From SG8-41 sp964521405 (GTDB lineage Bacteria > Pseudomonadota > Gammaproteobacteria > Burkholderiales > SG8-41): a stretch of 22,284 nucleotides of DNA. The notes under the pieces were generated by a model. It did no database searches. It saw only the letters and a list, made by a program, of their open reading frames with translations, and had not been told where the DNA came from. Below are positions 1 to 6,819 of this stretch, piece after piece. Position 1 is the first letter of the stretch, and each line of letters opens with the position of its first letter. The position numbers and the translations under genes are program-made. Location of the stretch: positions 1 through 22,284 of the forward strand of contig CAZFRR010000282.1 in assembly GCA_964521405.1 (NCBI GenBank), in the 5' to 3' direction.

Positions 1-1
1 T

Positions 2-790
2 GCGCTCAAGCGCGAGTTGCGCGAAGAGCTCGGTATCGAAGTCGTGCGCGCCTATCCCTGGCTCACCCGCGATTACGATTACGCGCACGCCGCGGTGCGG
101 CTGCGCTTTTTCCGGGTGGTGCGCTGGTCGGGGGAGCTGCACGGGCGCGAGAACCAGCGTTTTGCCTGGCAGTTTCCGGATGCGCTCTCGGTTGATCCCC
201 TGCTGCCCGCTAATGCGCCAATCCTGCGCGCGCTGCGCCTGCCCGCCGTTTATGCCATTACCAACGCCGCCGAGCTGGGTGAGCGGGAATTTCTGGAGCG
301 GCTGGAGCGGGCACTGGCGCAGGGCCTCAAGCTGCTGCAGGTGCGCGAGAAGGGCATGTCGGGTGACGCGGGGCTGCGCTTCGCGGCCGAAGTGGTGCGG
401 CGCGCTCATGCTCGCGGCGCACGGGTGCTGGTGAACGGCGATGCCGGGCTCGCGCAGCGGATTGGCGCCGACGGCGTGCACCTCACCTCGGCCCAGTTGA
501 GGCAGCTCGAGCAGCGCCCCGCGGCGGGACTGGTCGGCGCTTCCTGCCACGATGCGGAGGAACTCGCGCATGCACAGGCGCTGGCCGCGGACTTCGTGGT
601 GCTGGGGCCGGTACTGCCGACGCCCAGCCATCCAGGCGCGACCGGCATCGGCTGGCGGCAGTTCGCCGCGGTGCTGAAGGATTGCCCATTGCCGGTCGAC
701 GCGCTCGGCGGGCTCAAGCCCGCAGATCTGGAGACGGCATGGGATTGTGGCGCGCACGGCATCAGCATGATGCGCGCAGCTTGGAGCTGA
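2..790 (+). CDS. Nudix hydrolase / thiamine-phosphate-synthase-like fusion (5' truncated)
   Basis: The reading frame is open from the first bases, so the true start lies upstream of the window. The first visible residues (RELREELGI) are the second half of a Nudix box, followed by the rest of a MutT-like fold to about visible residue 75. The remainder, about residues 80-262, is ThiE-like: LLQVREKGM, then VLVNGDAGLAQRIGADGVHL, GASCH, and the phosphate-loop region VLGPVLPTPSHPGATGIGW with ALGG. This two-domain architecture is common in beta- and gammaproteobacteria. The N-terminal half would sanitise oxidised nucleotides such as 8-oxo-dGTP. The C-terminal half resembles thiamine-phosphate synthase but may not perform that reaction, since free-standing ThiE normally sits with other thi genes and none are visible here. 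The gene faces yacG convergently across a long spacer. Confidence 0.9.
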   Translation, partial: ALKRELREELGIEVVRAYPWLTRDYDYAHAAVRLRFFRVVRWSGELHGRENQRFAWQFPDALSVDPLLPANAPILRALRLPAVYAITNAAELGEREFLERLERALAQGLKLLQVREKGMSGDAGLRFAAEVVRRAHARGARVLVNGDAGLAQRIGADGVHLTSAQLRQLEQRPAAGLVGASCHDAEELAHAQALAADFVVLGPVLPTPSHPGATGIGWRQFAAVLKDCPLPVDALGGLKPADLETAWDCGAHGISMMRAAWS

Positions 791-830
791 CTCTTGCGTC
801 AGCACGGCGCTTTTCGCCGCTGGCGTGCTG
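786..830. repeat. Small stem-loops at the end of the Nudix-ThiE gene
   Basis: GCTGAC (786-791) overlaps the TGA stop and is repeated inverted as GTCAGC (798-803). A second pair, CAGCACG (800-806) and CGTGCTG (824-830), follows directly. There is no U-tract, so a classical intrinsic terminator is not supported. The structures may still mark the transcript end. Confidence 0.4.
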
Positions 831-890
831 AGGAGCAAGCGAGGTCGTGGGAAGTTCTCCTCCTGCCCGAGGGTGAGCCGGGGTTTCGAA

Positions 891-910
891 AAACGTGCCT
901 GCGCACGTTT
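891..910. repeat. 8-bp perfect hairpin AAACGTGC / GCACGTTT
   Basis: AAACGTGC (891-898) and GCACGTTT (903-910) form a perfect stem around a 4-base loop inside the long spacer. The 3' arm ends in only three T, so terminator function is uncertain. Confidence 0.5.
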
Positions 911-1051
911 GAGCCGGCGAACGCCCGACGCGATGCAGCGCGGCGGGACGGGGGGGTGCCTGCGGAGCAGGCGGGGTGGTGGGAGTGCGTGCCTCTGCAC
1001 TTTTTAGCCGGCGACTACGTCGCCAATTTCCGGGGGGCGGCCCCGGGCGCC

Positions 1052-1090
1052 GGTGATTTTCTTTTTGCTCGCCCAATAAAGAAAGTCACC
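1052..1090. repeat. Imperfect 13-bp inverted repeat (bidirectional hairpin)
   Basis: GGTGATTTTCTTT (1052-1064) is mirrored by AAAGAAAGTCACC (1078-1090) with one G-T pair. The loop itself begins TTG and ends CAAT, so the stem can extend. Its position between two convergent genes fits a bidirectional terminator or an interspersed palindromic element. Confidence 0.55.
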
Positions 1091-1363
1091 AAAGAAAAAG
1101 GGCGCCCCGTTCGCCGCCGCGACCTCGCAAACTCGTGCGGTCCCCTGCGCTGCTCGACCGGCCCGGCGGTCTGCGCAACTCGCGCACCACCACCATTCTT
1201 GCAAGCCTGATCTACGCGTACAGTCCCTGCTTGTGGCCAGTACATCTCGGCTCGACAGTGCTCGACCGAAACCCCGTACCGGTCTGCGCTGCTCGGCGGC
1301 TCGCAGGGGCCCCAAGCCCGATCAGGCTTAGGACTGCAACGAATTAGTCTTGCGTGGAATGCC

Positions 1364-1573
1364 TCAAGACGCGGCGGGCGGTTCGCTCGGCGCGGCGTCC
1401 TCGGGCTGGTCGTTCGACTCTGTAACCGGCACGCGGTACTTCTCGGCGGCCCACGCGCCGAGATCGATCAGCTTGCAGCGCTCCGAGCAGAACGGGCGGA
1501 AGGCGTTCTGAGCCGTCCATTCCACGCTCTTGCCGCAGTTCGGGCAGGCGACGGAACGTGGTTTTTGATTCAT
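1364..1573 (-). CDS. yacG: DNA gyrase inhibitor YacG, zinc-binding
   Basis: A 69-residue protein with the YacG treble-clef zinc site: CPNCGK near residues 10-15 and CSERCK near residues 29-34, followed by the family-typical LIDLGAWAAEKYRVP. In E. coli, YacG binds the C-terminal region of GyrB, blocks DNA binding and so inhibits all gyrase activities. The acidic, proline-rich tail is variable in the family. The gene lies 45 bp downstream of zapD, with the same strand and the usual coaE-zapD-yacG order. No strong Shine-Dalgarno sequence precedes the ATG. The upstream hairpin at 1587-1620 lies in the leader and could affect coupling to zapD. Confidence 0.93.
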   Translation of the reverse strand: MNQKPRSVACPNCGKSVEWTAQNAFRPFCSERCKLIDLGAWAAEKYRVPVTESNDQPEDAAPSEPPAAS

Positions 1574-1586
1574 GTTTCGTCGAATA

Positions 1587-1620
1587 AGGAATTTGTCAGA
1601 ACCCGGATCGACAAATTCCT
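1587..1620. repeat. 11-bp perfect inverted repeat between zapD and yacG
   Basis: AGGAATTTGTC (1587-1597) and GACAAATTCCT (1610-1620) pair perfectly around a 12-base loop. On the minus strand the first arm begins in the TAG stop codon of zapD. No U-tract follows, so it may be a processing or attenuation hairpin rather than a full terminator, because yacG still needs to be transcribed. Confidence 0.65.
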
Positions 1621-2374
1621 AGAGATTGCAGAAAGTGATTTCGAACTCGACGTCGGCCTCGGCCGCCTTGGCCCGCCGCATGCCTTCCTGCGTGGTGAAA
1701 CGGATGTTGAGCGCGTACTTGTTGGCGCTGATTTCCGGCACGCATTGAAACTCGCGCTTCAGGCGGATGCGCAGCATCTGCGACATGCGCCCGGCCATCA
1801 TCTGCTGGTAGACGCCCTGGTAGGCAACCTGCGAAGTCGTCTTGCCCGATTCGCGCAGCAGCCTCAGCACGATCGCGATCCCGTCGCGCATCGGCAGGAA
1901 TGGCGCAAGCCACAGCTGCAGGTCGTGGCGGTGCTGGTCCGGCCCCTGCTGCAGCCAGTAGTGGTATGAAGGCAGGTCGAACTCGCACACGCCGCCGGGG
2001 ATATTGGTGCGCTGGCGTATGCTCATCAGCCATTCGTTCTCGCGCAGCTCCTGGCCGATCTTGCCCGAGGACTGGAACAGGCGCGAGGAGGCCTGGTCGA
2101 TCTGCCACAGCACGTTGTCGAGCGCTTCTTCCGACACGTCGGGGCTCTCGCGCAGCGACTCCAGCGTGTGCTTCTGCCGCTCCAGTTCCTGCAGCAGGTC
2201 GGACTTGAGGTCCGCCCGTCCCGACACCTCGAGTATCTCGAAGATCGAGAGCAGCGCGACGTGGTGCTCGTGCAGGTCGTTCTTGTGCAGGAAATAATCG
2301 ACGCGCTCGAACATGTCTTCGAGCCGCAGCAGCGTGCGCACGCGCTCGCTCAGTGGGTACTCGTAACTGATCAC
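1619..2374 (-). CDS. zapD: Cell division protein ZapD
   Basis: A 251-residue protein starting on GTG (ISYEYPLSERVRTLLRLEDMF), the diagnostic N-terminus of the ZapD/YacF family; E. coli ZapD is of similar length. It is a cytoplasmic, mostly helical N-terminal domain followed by a beta-rich C-terminal domain (from about residue 115: WLMSIRQRTNIPGGVCEFDLPSYHYW region). ZapD binds the C-terminal tail of FtsZ and cross-links protofilaments at midcell. It sits between coaE and yacG, the conserved order in beta- and gammaproteobacteria. A terminator-like hairpin separates it from coaE upstream, so it may have its own promoter. No clear Shine-Dalgarno is seen before the GTG. Confidence 0.95.
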   Translation of the reverse strand: MISYEYPLSERVRTLLRLEDMFERVDYFLHKNDLHEHHVALLSIFEILEVSGRADLKSDLLQELERQKHTLESLRESPDVSEEALDNVLWQIDQASSRLFQSSGKIGQELRENEWLMSIRQRTNIPGGVCEFDLPSYHYWLQQGPDQHRHDLQLWLAPFLPMRDGIAIVLRLLRESGKTTSQVAYQGVYQQMMAGRMSQMLRIRLKREFQCVPEISANKYALNIRFTTQEGMRRAKAAEADVEFEITFCNL

Positions 2375-2443
2375 GGCGTCAGTGGCCTGTTATCGATGCG
2401 CCGGGGGGCCGGCTTCGCGGCCCAAGTATTCACTAAAAACCAT

Positions 2444-2481
2444 AAAAAATAAAGGCCTAAACCCTTCATTTTGAGGGGTTT
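2444..2481 (-). terminator. Terminator-like hairpin downstream of coaE
   Basis: Arms 2459-2468 (AAACCCTTCA) and 2472-2481 (TGAGGGGTTT) form a 10-bp stem with one G-U pair and a 3-base loop. On the minus strand the hairpin is followed, after a short gap, by a T-rich tract (2444-2457). It would end transcripts coming from pilD-coaE before zapD, though the gap to the T-run makes it imperfect. Confidence 0.5.
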
Positions 2482-2505
2482 CACGGCCTGGCCGGGCGGG
2501 TGGCT

Positions 2506-3111
2506 TCATGCCTTGCGCGCGCGGGCGAGATAGCCGGCATGCAGCTGCCCGACCTGGCGGCGCAGCGACGCGAGGTCGCCATCATTGTCGAGCGTGTCGT
2601 CGGCGCGCGCGAGCCGCGCGGCGCGCGGCAACTGCGTCGCCATGATGGCGCGCACTTCGTCGGCGGACACTCCGCTGCGACGCGCGGCGCGCTCGATCTG
2701 CCGCTCCTCGCTGCAGTCCACCACCAGCACGCGCTGCACGAGATCAGAATAAGCGCCGGTCTCCAGCAGCAGCGGCACTACCAGGATGACGTAGGGAGCG
2801 GTCGCCGCAGCCACGCCCGCCCGCGATTCCGCGCGGATCATCGGGTGCAGGATCGCCTCCAGCTGTTGCTTCGCCGCGGCGTTCCCGAACACGAGGCGCC
2901 GCATCCGCTCCCGGTCGAGGCCGCCGTCGGCCGCGATATATTCCGGCCCGAACTGCTCGCGGATGGCGCGCAGCGCCGCGCCGCGCGGGGCGGTAAGGGC
3001 GCGCGAGATCTCATCAGTGTCCACCACCGCCGCGCCGAGCGCTTTGAACATTTCCGCCGCAGCCGATTTCCCCGATCCGATGCCGCCGGTGAGGCCCACG
3101 CAGAACGGCAT
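2506..3111 (-). CDS. coaE: Dephospho-CoA kinase
   Basis: A 201-residue P-loop kinase that phosphorylates the 3'-hydroxyl of dephospho-CoA, the last step of coenzyme A synthesis. The Walker A motif GGIGSGKS is at residues 9-16, preceded by the typical VGLT. The CoaE signature VVDTDEISRAL follows near residue 35, and the lid region around IERAARRSGVS is near residues 137-147. Length matches the family (about 200 residues). The ATG lies 6 bp after the pilD stop, so it is probably translated from the pilD transcript; the pilD-coaE pairing is standard in these bacteria. Confidence 0.96.
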   Translation of the reverse strand: MPFCVGLTGGIGSGKSAAAEMFKALGAAVVDTDEISRALTAPRGAALRAIREQFGPEYIAADGGLDRERMRRLVFGNAAAKQQLEAILHPMIRAESRAGVAAATAPYVILVVPLLLETGAYSDLVQRVLVVDCSEERQIERAARRSGVSADEVRAIMATQLPRAARLARADDTLDNDGDLASLRRQVGQLHAGYLARARKA

Positions 3112-3117
3112 GGCGCG

Positions 3118-3981
3118 TCAGAACAGAATCAGGTACTGCCGGGTGAGCGGCTCGCCCCAGAAGAGGGCGATCAACCCGGCGATGGCGAGGTAGGGGCCGA
3201 ACGGGATCGGCACGTTGCGGCCATGCCGCGCGAGGAGGATCAGGCTCACGCCGACGGCGGCGCCGACCAGGGAGGAGAGCAGGATCGTGAGCGGCAGCAT
3301 CTTCCAGCCGAGCCAGGCGCCGATCGCGGCGAGCAGCTTGAAGTCGCCGTAGCCCATGCCCTCCTTGCCGGTGGCGAGCTTGTAGGCCCAGTACACGATC
3401 CACAGCGCGAGATAACCGGCCACTGCGCCGATCACGGCGGAGTGAAGGTCGGTGAAAACGGCGCCGGTGTTGAGGATGAGGCCCAGCCACAGCAGCGGCA
3501 GGGTGATGCTGTCGGGAAGGTAAAAAGTATCGAAGTCGATGAAGGCAAGCGCAATCATGGCCCAGGTGAAGATCAGCGCGCCGAACATGGCCGTAGTGAG
3601 CCCGTAACGCGAAGCGATGTAGCCGGCGAACGCGCCCGAAAGCGCCTCGACCACCGGGTAGCGCGGGGAGATCGGCGCCTTGCATGCCGAGCACTTCCCG
3701 CCGAGGGCGATATAGCTTGCGATCGGGATGTTTTCGAGCGCGGTGATCCCGTGCCCGCACTTCGGGCAGGTCGAGCGCGGCACCACCAGGTCGTAGCGCT
3801 CGGCGGGCAGGGGCGAAGCCGTGCCGGTCAGTTCGGCGCATTCGGCGCGCCACTGCCGCTCCATCACCTTGGGCAGGCGGTGAATGACGACGTTGAGAAA
3901 GCTCCCCACCACCAGCCCCGCGAAAACCGCGGTGGTGATCAGCAGCCAGGGGGTCGTTTGATAGACCTGAAGGACTGACAT
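3118..3981 (-). CDS. pilD: Prepilin leader peptidase / N-methyltransferase PilD
   Basis: A 287-residue polytopic inner-membrane aspartyl protease that cleaves type IV prepilins (and type II secretion pseudopilins) and methylates the new N-terminus. Diagnostic features are: GSFLNVVIHRLP near residues 26-37; a cytoplasmic zinc site with two CxxC pairs (CPKC and CSAC) near residues 72-100; and the two catalytic aspartate regions, FIDFDTFYLPD near residue 147 and GMGYGDFK near residue 208. The zinc pairs identify the bifunctional form that also methylates. It lies 59 bp downstream of pilC, with an inverted repeat and direct repeats in the gap, and is followed closely by coaE. Confidence 0.96.
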   Translation of the reverse strand: MSVLQVYQTTPWLLITTAVFAGLVVGSFLNVVIHRLPKVMERQWRAECAELTGTASPLPAERYDLVVPRSTCPKCGHGITALENIPIASYIALGGKCSACKAPISPRYPVVEALSGAFAGYIASRYGLTTAMFGALIFTWAMIALAFIDFDTFYLPDSITLPLLWLGLILNTGAVFTDLHSAVIGAVAGYLALWIVYWAYKLATGKEGMGYGDFKLLAAIGAWLGWKMLPLTILLSSLVGAAVGVSLILLARHGRNVPIPFGPYLAIAGLIALFWGEPLTRQYLILF

Positions 3982-3983
3982 CA

Positions 3984-4008
3984 GGGATTCAGGAGCCGGG
4001 ATTCAGGA
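3984..4008. repeat. Direct repeat GGGATTCAGGA with 14-bp period
   Basis: GGGATTCAGGA occurs at 3984-3994 and again at 3998-4008, so the period is 14 bp, twice the 7-bp period of other spacer arrays in this window. It lies between pilC and pilD. Confidence 0.6.
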
Positions 4009-4042
4009 ACACCCGGTCTCCTGAGCCCCGGATCCGGGTGTT
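4008..4042. repeat. 9-bp inverted repeat covering part of the pilC stop codon
   Basis: AACACCCGG (4008-4016) and CCGGGTGTT (4034-4042) are perfect inverse copies 17 bases apart. The right arm includes two bases of the pilC stop (4041-4043). There is no U-tract, and pilD downstream must be read through, so partial attenuation or mRNA stabilisation is more likely than termination. Confidence 0.55.
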
Positions 4043-5273
4043 AAATCGCCGCGCCCAGCTTGAAGATGGGCAGGTACATTGCGACCACGAGGCCGCCGAT
4101 CAGCGTGCCGAGCACCACCATGATAATGGGCTCCATCAGGCTCGCCAGCGCCTCGACCGCCTCATCCACTTCGGCCTCGAAGAAGTCGGCGACCTTGGAC
4201 AGCATGGCATCGAGCGAGCCGGCTTCCTCGCCGATCAACACCATCTGGATCACCATGCTGGGGAAGGAATCGGTGCCCTGCATCGCGGAGGTGAGGCTCG
4301 ATCCGGTCGAGACCTCGCTCTGGATCTTCTTGGTCGCCACGTAGTATTCGTAATTGCCGGAAGCGCCGGCAACCGATTCGAGCGCCTCGACCAGCGGCAC
4401 GCCCGCGGCGAACATGGTGGCCAGCGTCCGCGTCCAGCGCGCGATGCACGATTTGCGCACGAGGTCGCCGAATACCGGCAGCCGCAGCATCACCTTGTCC
4501 ATGAAGATCTGCATTTTCAGGGAGCGCTTCCAGGTCCACAGGAAAGCGTAAATCCCGCCGCCGAGGATGCCGAAGATGGCGTACCAGTAATCCACGAAGA
4601 ATTCCGAGATCGCCATCACCACCAGCGTCGGGCCCGGCAGGTCGGCGCCGAAGCTCGAGAACACGCTTTTAAACGCCGGGATCACGAAGATCATGATCAC
4701 CGCCGTGATCACGAACGCCACGATCACGATCGCGACGGGATAGAACAGGGCGGACTTGATCTTGGCTTTGATGGCGAGAATTTTTTCCTTGTAAGTCGCG
4801 AGCCGGTCGAGCAGGGAGTCCAGGATACCGGCCGCCTCGCCCGCGCCGATCAGGTTGCAGAAGAGAGCGTCGAAATAGAGCGGGTGTCTCTCGAACGCCT
4901 GTTTCAGGCTCGCCCCGGTTTCAACATCGGTCTTGATGTCCATCAGCAGCCGGGCGACCGCGGCGTTGGTGTGACCCTTGCCGACGATGTCGAAGGACTG
5001 CAGCAGCGGCACGCCCGATTTCATCATCACCGCCAGCTGGCGGGTGAAGAGCGTGATGTCCTTGTCGGTGATGCTCCCGCCGCGGCCGAGCTTTTGCTTC
5101 TTGATCTCGTCGACCCGGATGCCCTGGCGTCGCAGCGTGGCGTTGACCTGGGCTTCCCCGGTCGCCTTCATCTCACCGCGGACGATCTTATTGCTCTTGT
5201 CCTTGCCGACCCAGGTGAAATTGAATTCCTTGACGTCCGATGCTTTTCTGGCTGCCGCGGTCGCAGTTGCCAT
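4041..5273 (-). CDS. pilC: Type IV pilus inner-membrane platform protein PilC
   Basis: A 410-residue protein of the type II secretion F / PilC family. It forms the inner-membrane platform on which the PilB and PilT ATPases act during pilus extension and retraction. The N-terminus (FNFTWVGKDKSNKIVRGEM) and the sequence RQGIRVDEIKK are typical. Two T2SSF repeats follow, each opening with a conserved signature: FTRQLAVMMKSGVPLLQSFD near residue 74 and IARWTRTLATMFAAGVPLVEAL near residue 277. Three hydrophobic segments lie near residues 175-200, 225-250 and 380-405. A sigma70-like promoter candidate precedes it. No pilB, the usual partner, is adjacent; the next gene upstream is the CorC-family gene. 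Confidence 0.95.
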   Translation of the reverse strand: MATATAAARKASDVKEFNFTWVGKDKSNKIVRGEMKATGEAQVNATLRRQGIRVDEIKKQKLGRGGSITDKDITLFTRQLAVMMKSGVPLLQSFDIVGKGHTNAAVARLLMDIKTDVETGASLKQAFERHPLYFDALFCNLIGAGEAAGILDSLLDRLATYKEKILAIKAKIKSALFYPVAIVIVAFVITAVIMIFVIPAFKSVFSSFGADLPGPTLVVMAISEFFVDYWYAIFGILGGGIYAFLWTWKRSLKMQIFMDKVMLRLPVFGDLVRKSCIARWTRTLATMFAAGVPLVEALESVAGASGNYEYYVATKKIQSEVSTGSSLTSAMQGTDSFPSMVIQMVLIGEEAGSLDAMLSKVADFFEAEVDEAVEALASLMEPIIMVVLGTLIGGLVVAMYLPIFKLGAAI

Positions 5274-5328
5274 ATTTAACCCCCGATTTTCCTAATGAAC
5301 CAACGGCTTACGCAAGCTTGTTAATGGG

Positions 5329-5357
5329 ATAATGCCCATATTGGCCGGCTTTGTAAA
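5329..5357 (-). promoter_or_regulatory. Candidate sigma70 promoter for pilC
   Basis: Read on the minus strand, TTTACA (5357-5352) and CATTAT (5334-5329) are separated by 17 bases, matching the -35 and -10 consensus at 5 and 4 of 6 positions. It would start RNA about 50 bases ahead of the pilC ATG. This supports pilC-pilD-coaE as a unit independent of the CorC-family gene. Confidence 0.4.
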
Positions 5358-5389
5358 GCCCAGTTTGCCACAGTCCGCGCCGCGCGCAG

Positions 5390-5405
5390 GAGCGCTCAAG
5401 CGCCC
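5390..5405. repeat. Short hairpin with the CorC-family stop codon in its loop
   Basis: GAGCGC (5390-5395) pairs with GCGCCC (5400-5405), including one G-U pair on the minus-strand RNA, around TCAA. The complement of the stop codon (5396-5398) is the loop. It is weak on its own but fits the window's pattern of hairpins at stop codons. Confidence 0.35.
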
Positions 5406-6691
5406 ACCGGCGGAAATACCCTCACCGCTTTCACCACCCGCCCCTGGGTCTGGACGATTTCCAGCGGGTGGCCGGCGATTTTCACGCTGGTATTGGGCTC
5501 GGGGATGGCCTGCAAGTGCTCGAGGATGAGCCCGTTCAGCGTTTTCGGCCCGTCGACCGGGAATCTGAAGCCGAGCTTGCGGTTCAGCTCCCTCAGCAGT
5601 GTCGCGCCTTCTACGAGATAGGTGCCATCGGCCTGCTTGGTGAAACCGCCGGTCTGCAGCGGTGAATGCGTGGTGAACTCGCCGATCATCTCTTCGAGGA
5701 GGTCTTCCAGCGTCACCAGCCCCATCAGCTCGCCGTATTCATCCACCACCAGGCTTACCCGGTCCTGGTGCTCCTGGAAATTCTGCATCTGGGAAAAGAG
5801 CGGTGTGCCGGCCGGCACGAAGTACGGCTCGCGAATGATTTCCTCCAGTGCCTCCTTGGTGAGCTCTTCGTTCTGCATCTGGTTCAGCACGTCGCGCACC
5901 CGCAGCGTGCCGATCACCTCGTCGAGGGTGCCCCGGTAGACCAGCAGGCGCCGGTGATGCGAGGTGGCGATCTGCTGCCGGATCTCTTCCAGGGGTGAGG
6001 CGAGGTCGACCGCTTCGATGTGGTTGCGCGGCACCATCACGTCGTCCACCGTGATGGCCTCGAGATCGAAGAGGTTCAGGAGGATGGTCACGTGCTTTTT
6101 CGGCAGGAAGTTCGAGGACTCCAGCACGATGGTGCGGACCTCGTCGACCGAGAGCGCCTGCGTTGCGGACTCGTGGTGCTGGATGCGCAGCACCTTGAGC
6201 AGCGGCTTCAGGATGGCATCGGTGGACCACGACAGCAGGTGCACGAACGGGGCTGAGGCCATCGCCAGTGCGTGCATCGGCCAGGCGACCAGCCTGGCGA
6301 TGCCCTCCGCGTTGTGCTGGCCGAGGCGCTTGGGGACCAGCTCGCCCACGACGATCGAGAAGTAGGTAATGAAAACCACGACGACAGCGGTGGCCGCAAT
6401 GCCGCTTGCCTTGTGCTCCAGGCCGAGCCCCTGGAACCATTCGGCCAGCGGTGCGGCGAGCACCGCTTCGCCGACGATGCCGCTCAACAGGCCGATGGAA
6501 GTGATGCCGATCTGGATGGTGGACAGGAAGCGCGTCGGCTTTTCGGCGAGCTTCACGGCCGCCGCCGCGAGGGCGTCCCCGTTCTTGGCGAGCGCCGCGA
6601 GGCGAGGTTTGCGCGCGGTGAGCAGCGCCACCTCGGACATGGCGAAAAGCGCGTTGATCAGTATCAGGCTGGCCAGAATCAGGATTTCCAT
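5396..6691 (-). CDS. CorC/HlyC-family membrane protein with CNNM and CBS domains
   Basis: A 431-residue protein of the hemolysin-III-unrelated HlyC/CorC (UPF0053) family. Domains in order are: an N-terminal CNNM/DUF21 transmembrane region (residues 1-190, with FAMSEVALLTAR near residue 16 and GELVPKRLG near residue 118), a CBS pair (about 215-335, including VMVPRN and LVVDEYGELMGLVTLEDLLEEMIGE), and a C-terminal CorC_HlyC transporter-associated domain (about 350-425). Members are implicated in magnesium/cobalt efflux or tolerance; the exact substrate cannot be read from the sequence. A good Shine-Dalgarno (AAGGTG) precedes the ATG. It is downstream of ypjD on the same strand, separated by a heptamer-rich spacer, and upstream of pilC. 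Confidence 0.9.
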   Translation of the reverse strand: MEILILASLILINALFAMSEVALLTARKPRLAALAKNGDALAAAAVKLAEKPTRFLSTIQIGITSIGLLSGIVGEAVLAAPLAEWFQGLGLEHKASGIAATAVVVVFITYFSIVVGELVPKRLGQHNAEGIARLVAWPMHALAMASAPFVHLLSWSTDAILKPLLKVLRIQHHESATQALSVDEVRTIVLESSNFLPKKHVTILLNLFDLEAITVDDVMVPRNHIEAVDLASPLEEIRQQIATSHHRRLLVYRGTLDEVIGTLRVRDVLNQMQNEELTKEALEEIIREPYFVPAGTPLFSQMQNFQEHQDRVSLVVDEYGELMGLVTLEDLLEEMIGEFTTHSPLQTGGFTKQADGTYLVEGATLLRELNRKLGFRFPVDGPKTLNGLILEHLQAIPEPNTSVKIAGHPLEIVQTQGRVVKAVRVFPPVGA

Positions 6692-6722
6692 GGTTTCACC
6701 TTGTCATGCCGCGGCGACGCGG

Positions 6723-6804
6723 GTGATGAGTGATGAGAATCTAGAGTTGGCAGCCGTCAGTTGGCAGTCACTGCAAACCGCCCACTGCAAACTGCAAACT
6801 TGGG
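6723..6804. repeat. Spacer made of several 7-bp tandem units
   Basis: The gap between ypjD and the CorC-family gene is built from heptamer steps. GTGATGA occurs twice (6723-6736). AGTTGGC occurs at 6745-6751 and 6759-6765, spaced 14. ACTGCAA occurs at 6770-6776, 6784-6790 and 6791-6797, in phase with two variant units. The GTGATGA unit is the reverse complement (rotated) of the CACTCAT unit at 18527-18560. Confidence 0.75.
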
Positions 6805-6819
6805 TAAACGAACCACGGC

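Larger units (their letters stand above)
791..1363. other. 573-bp repeat-rich intergenic spacer, no convincing gene
   Basis: Several overlapping reading frames exist here, but none starts with a good ribosome-binding site or encodes a recognisable domain. The DNA is instead full of inverted repeats: hairpins at 786-830, 891-910 and 1052-1090, and a GTCTTG/CAAGAC pair (1347-1352 and 1365-1370) touching the yacG stop. The purine-rich stretch around 1052-1110 resembles, from memory, an interspersed noncoding repeat often mis-annotated as short hypothetical proteins in proteobacteria. It is best treated as a composite noncoding repeat between two convergent genes. Confidence 0.6.

Noticed and set aside
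1004..1315. Possible small protein in the spacer before yacG
   Set aside because: No ribosome-binding site or domain; it lies over hairpins and looks like the type of repeat often mis-annotated as protein.
2500..3978. Long plus-strand open frame (492 codons) opposite coaE and pilD
   Set aside because: It runs antisense to two well-supported genes, is rich in Arg/His/Gln/Glu as expected from mirrored GC-rich codons, and has no recognisable domain.
4038..5279. Plus-strand open frame (413 codons) opposite pilC
   Set aside because: Exact antisense shadow of pilC with histidine- and arginine-rich low-complexity content.
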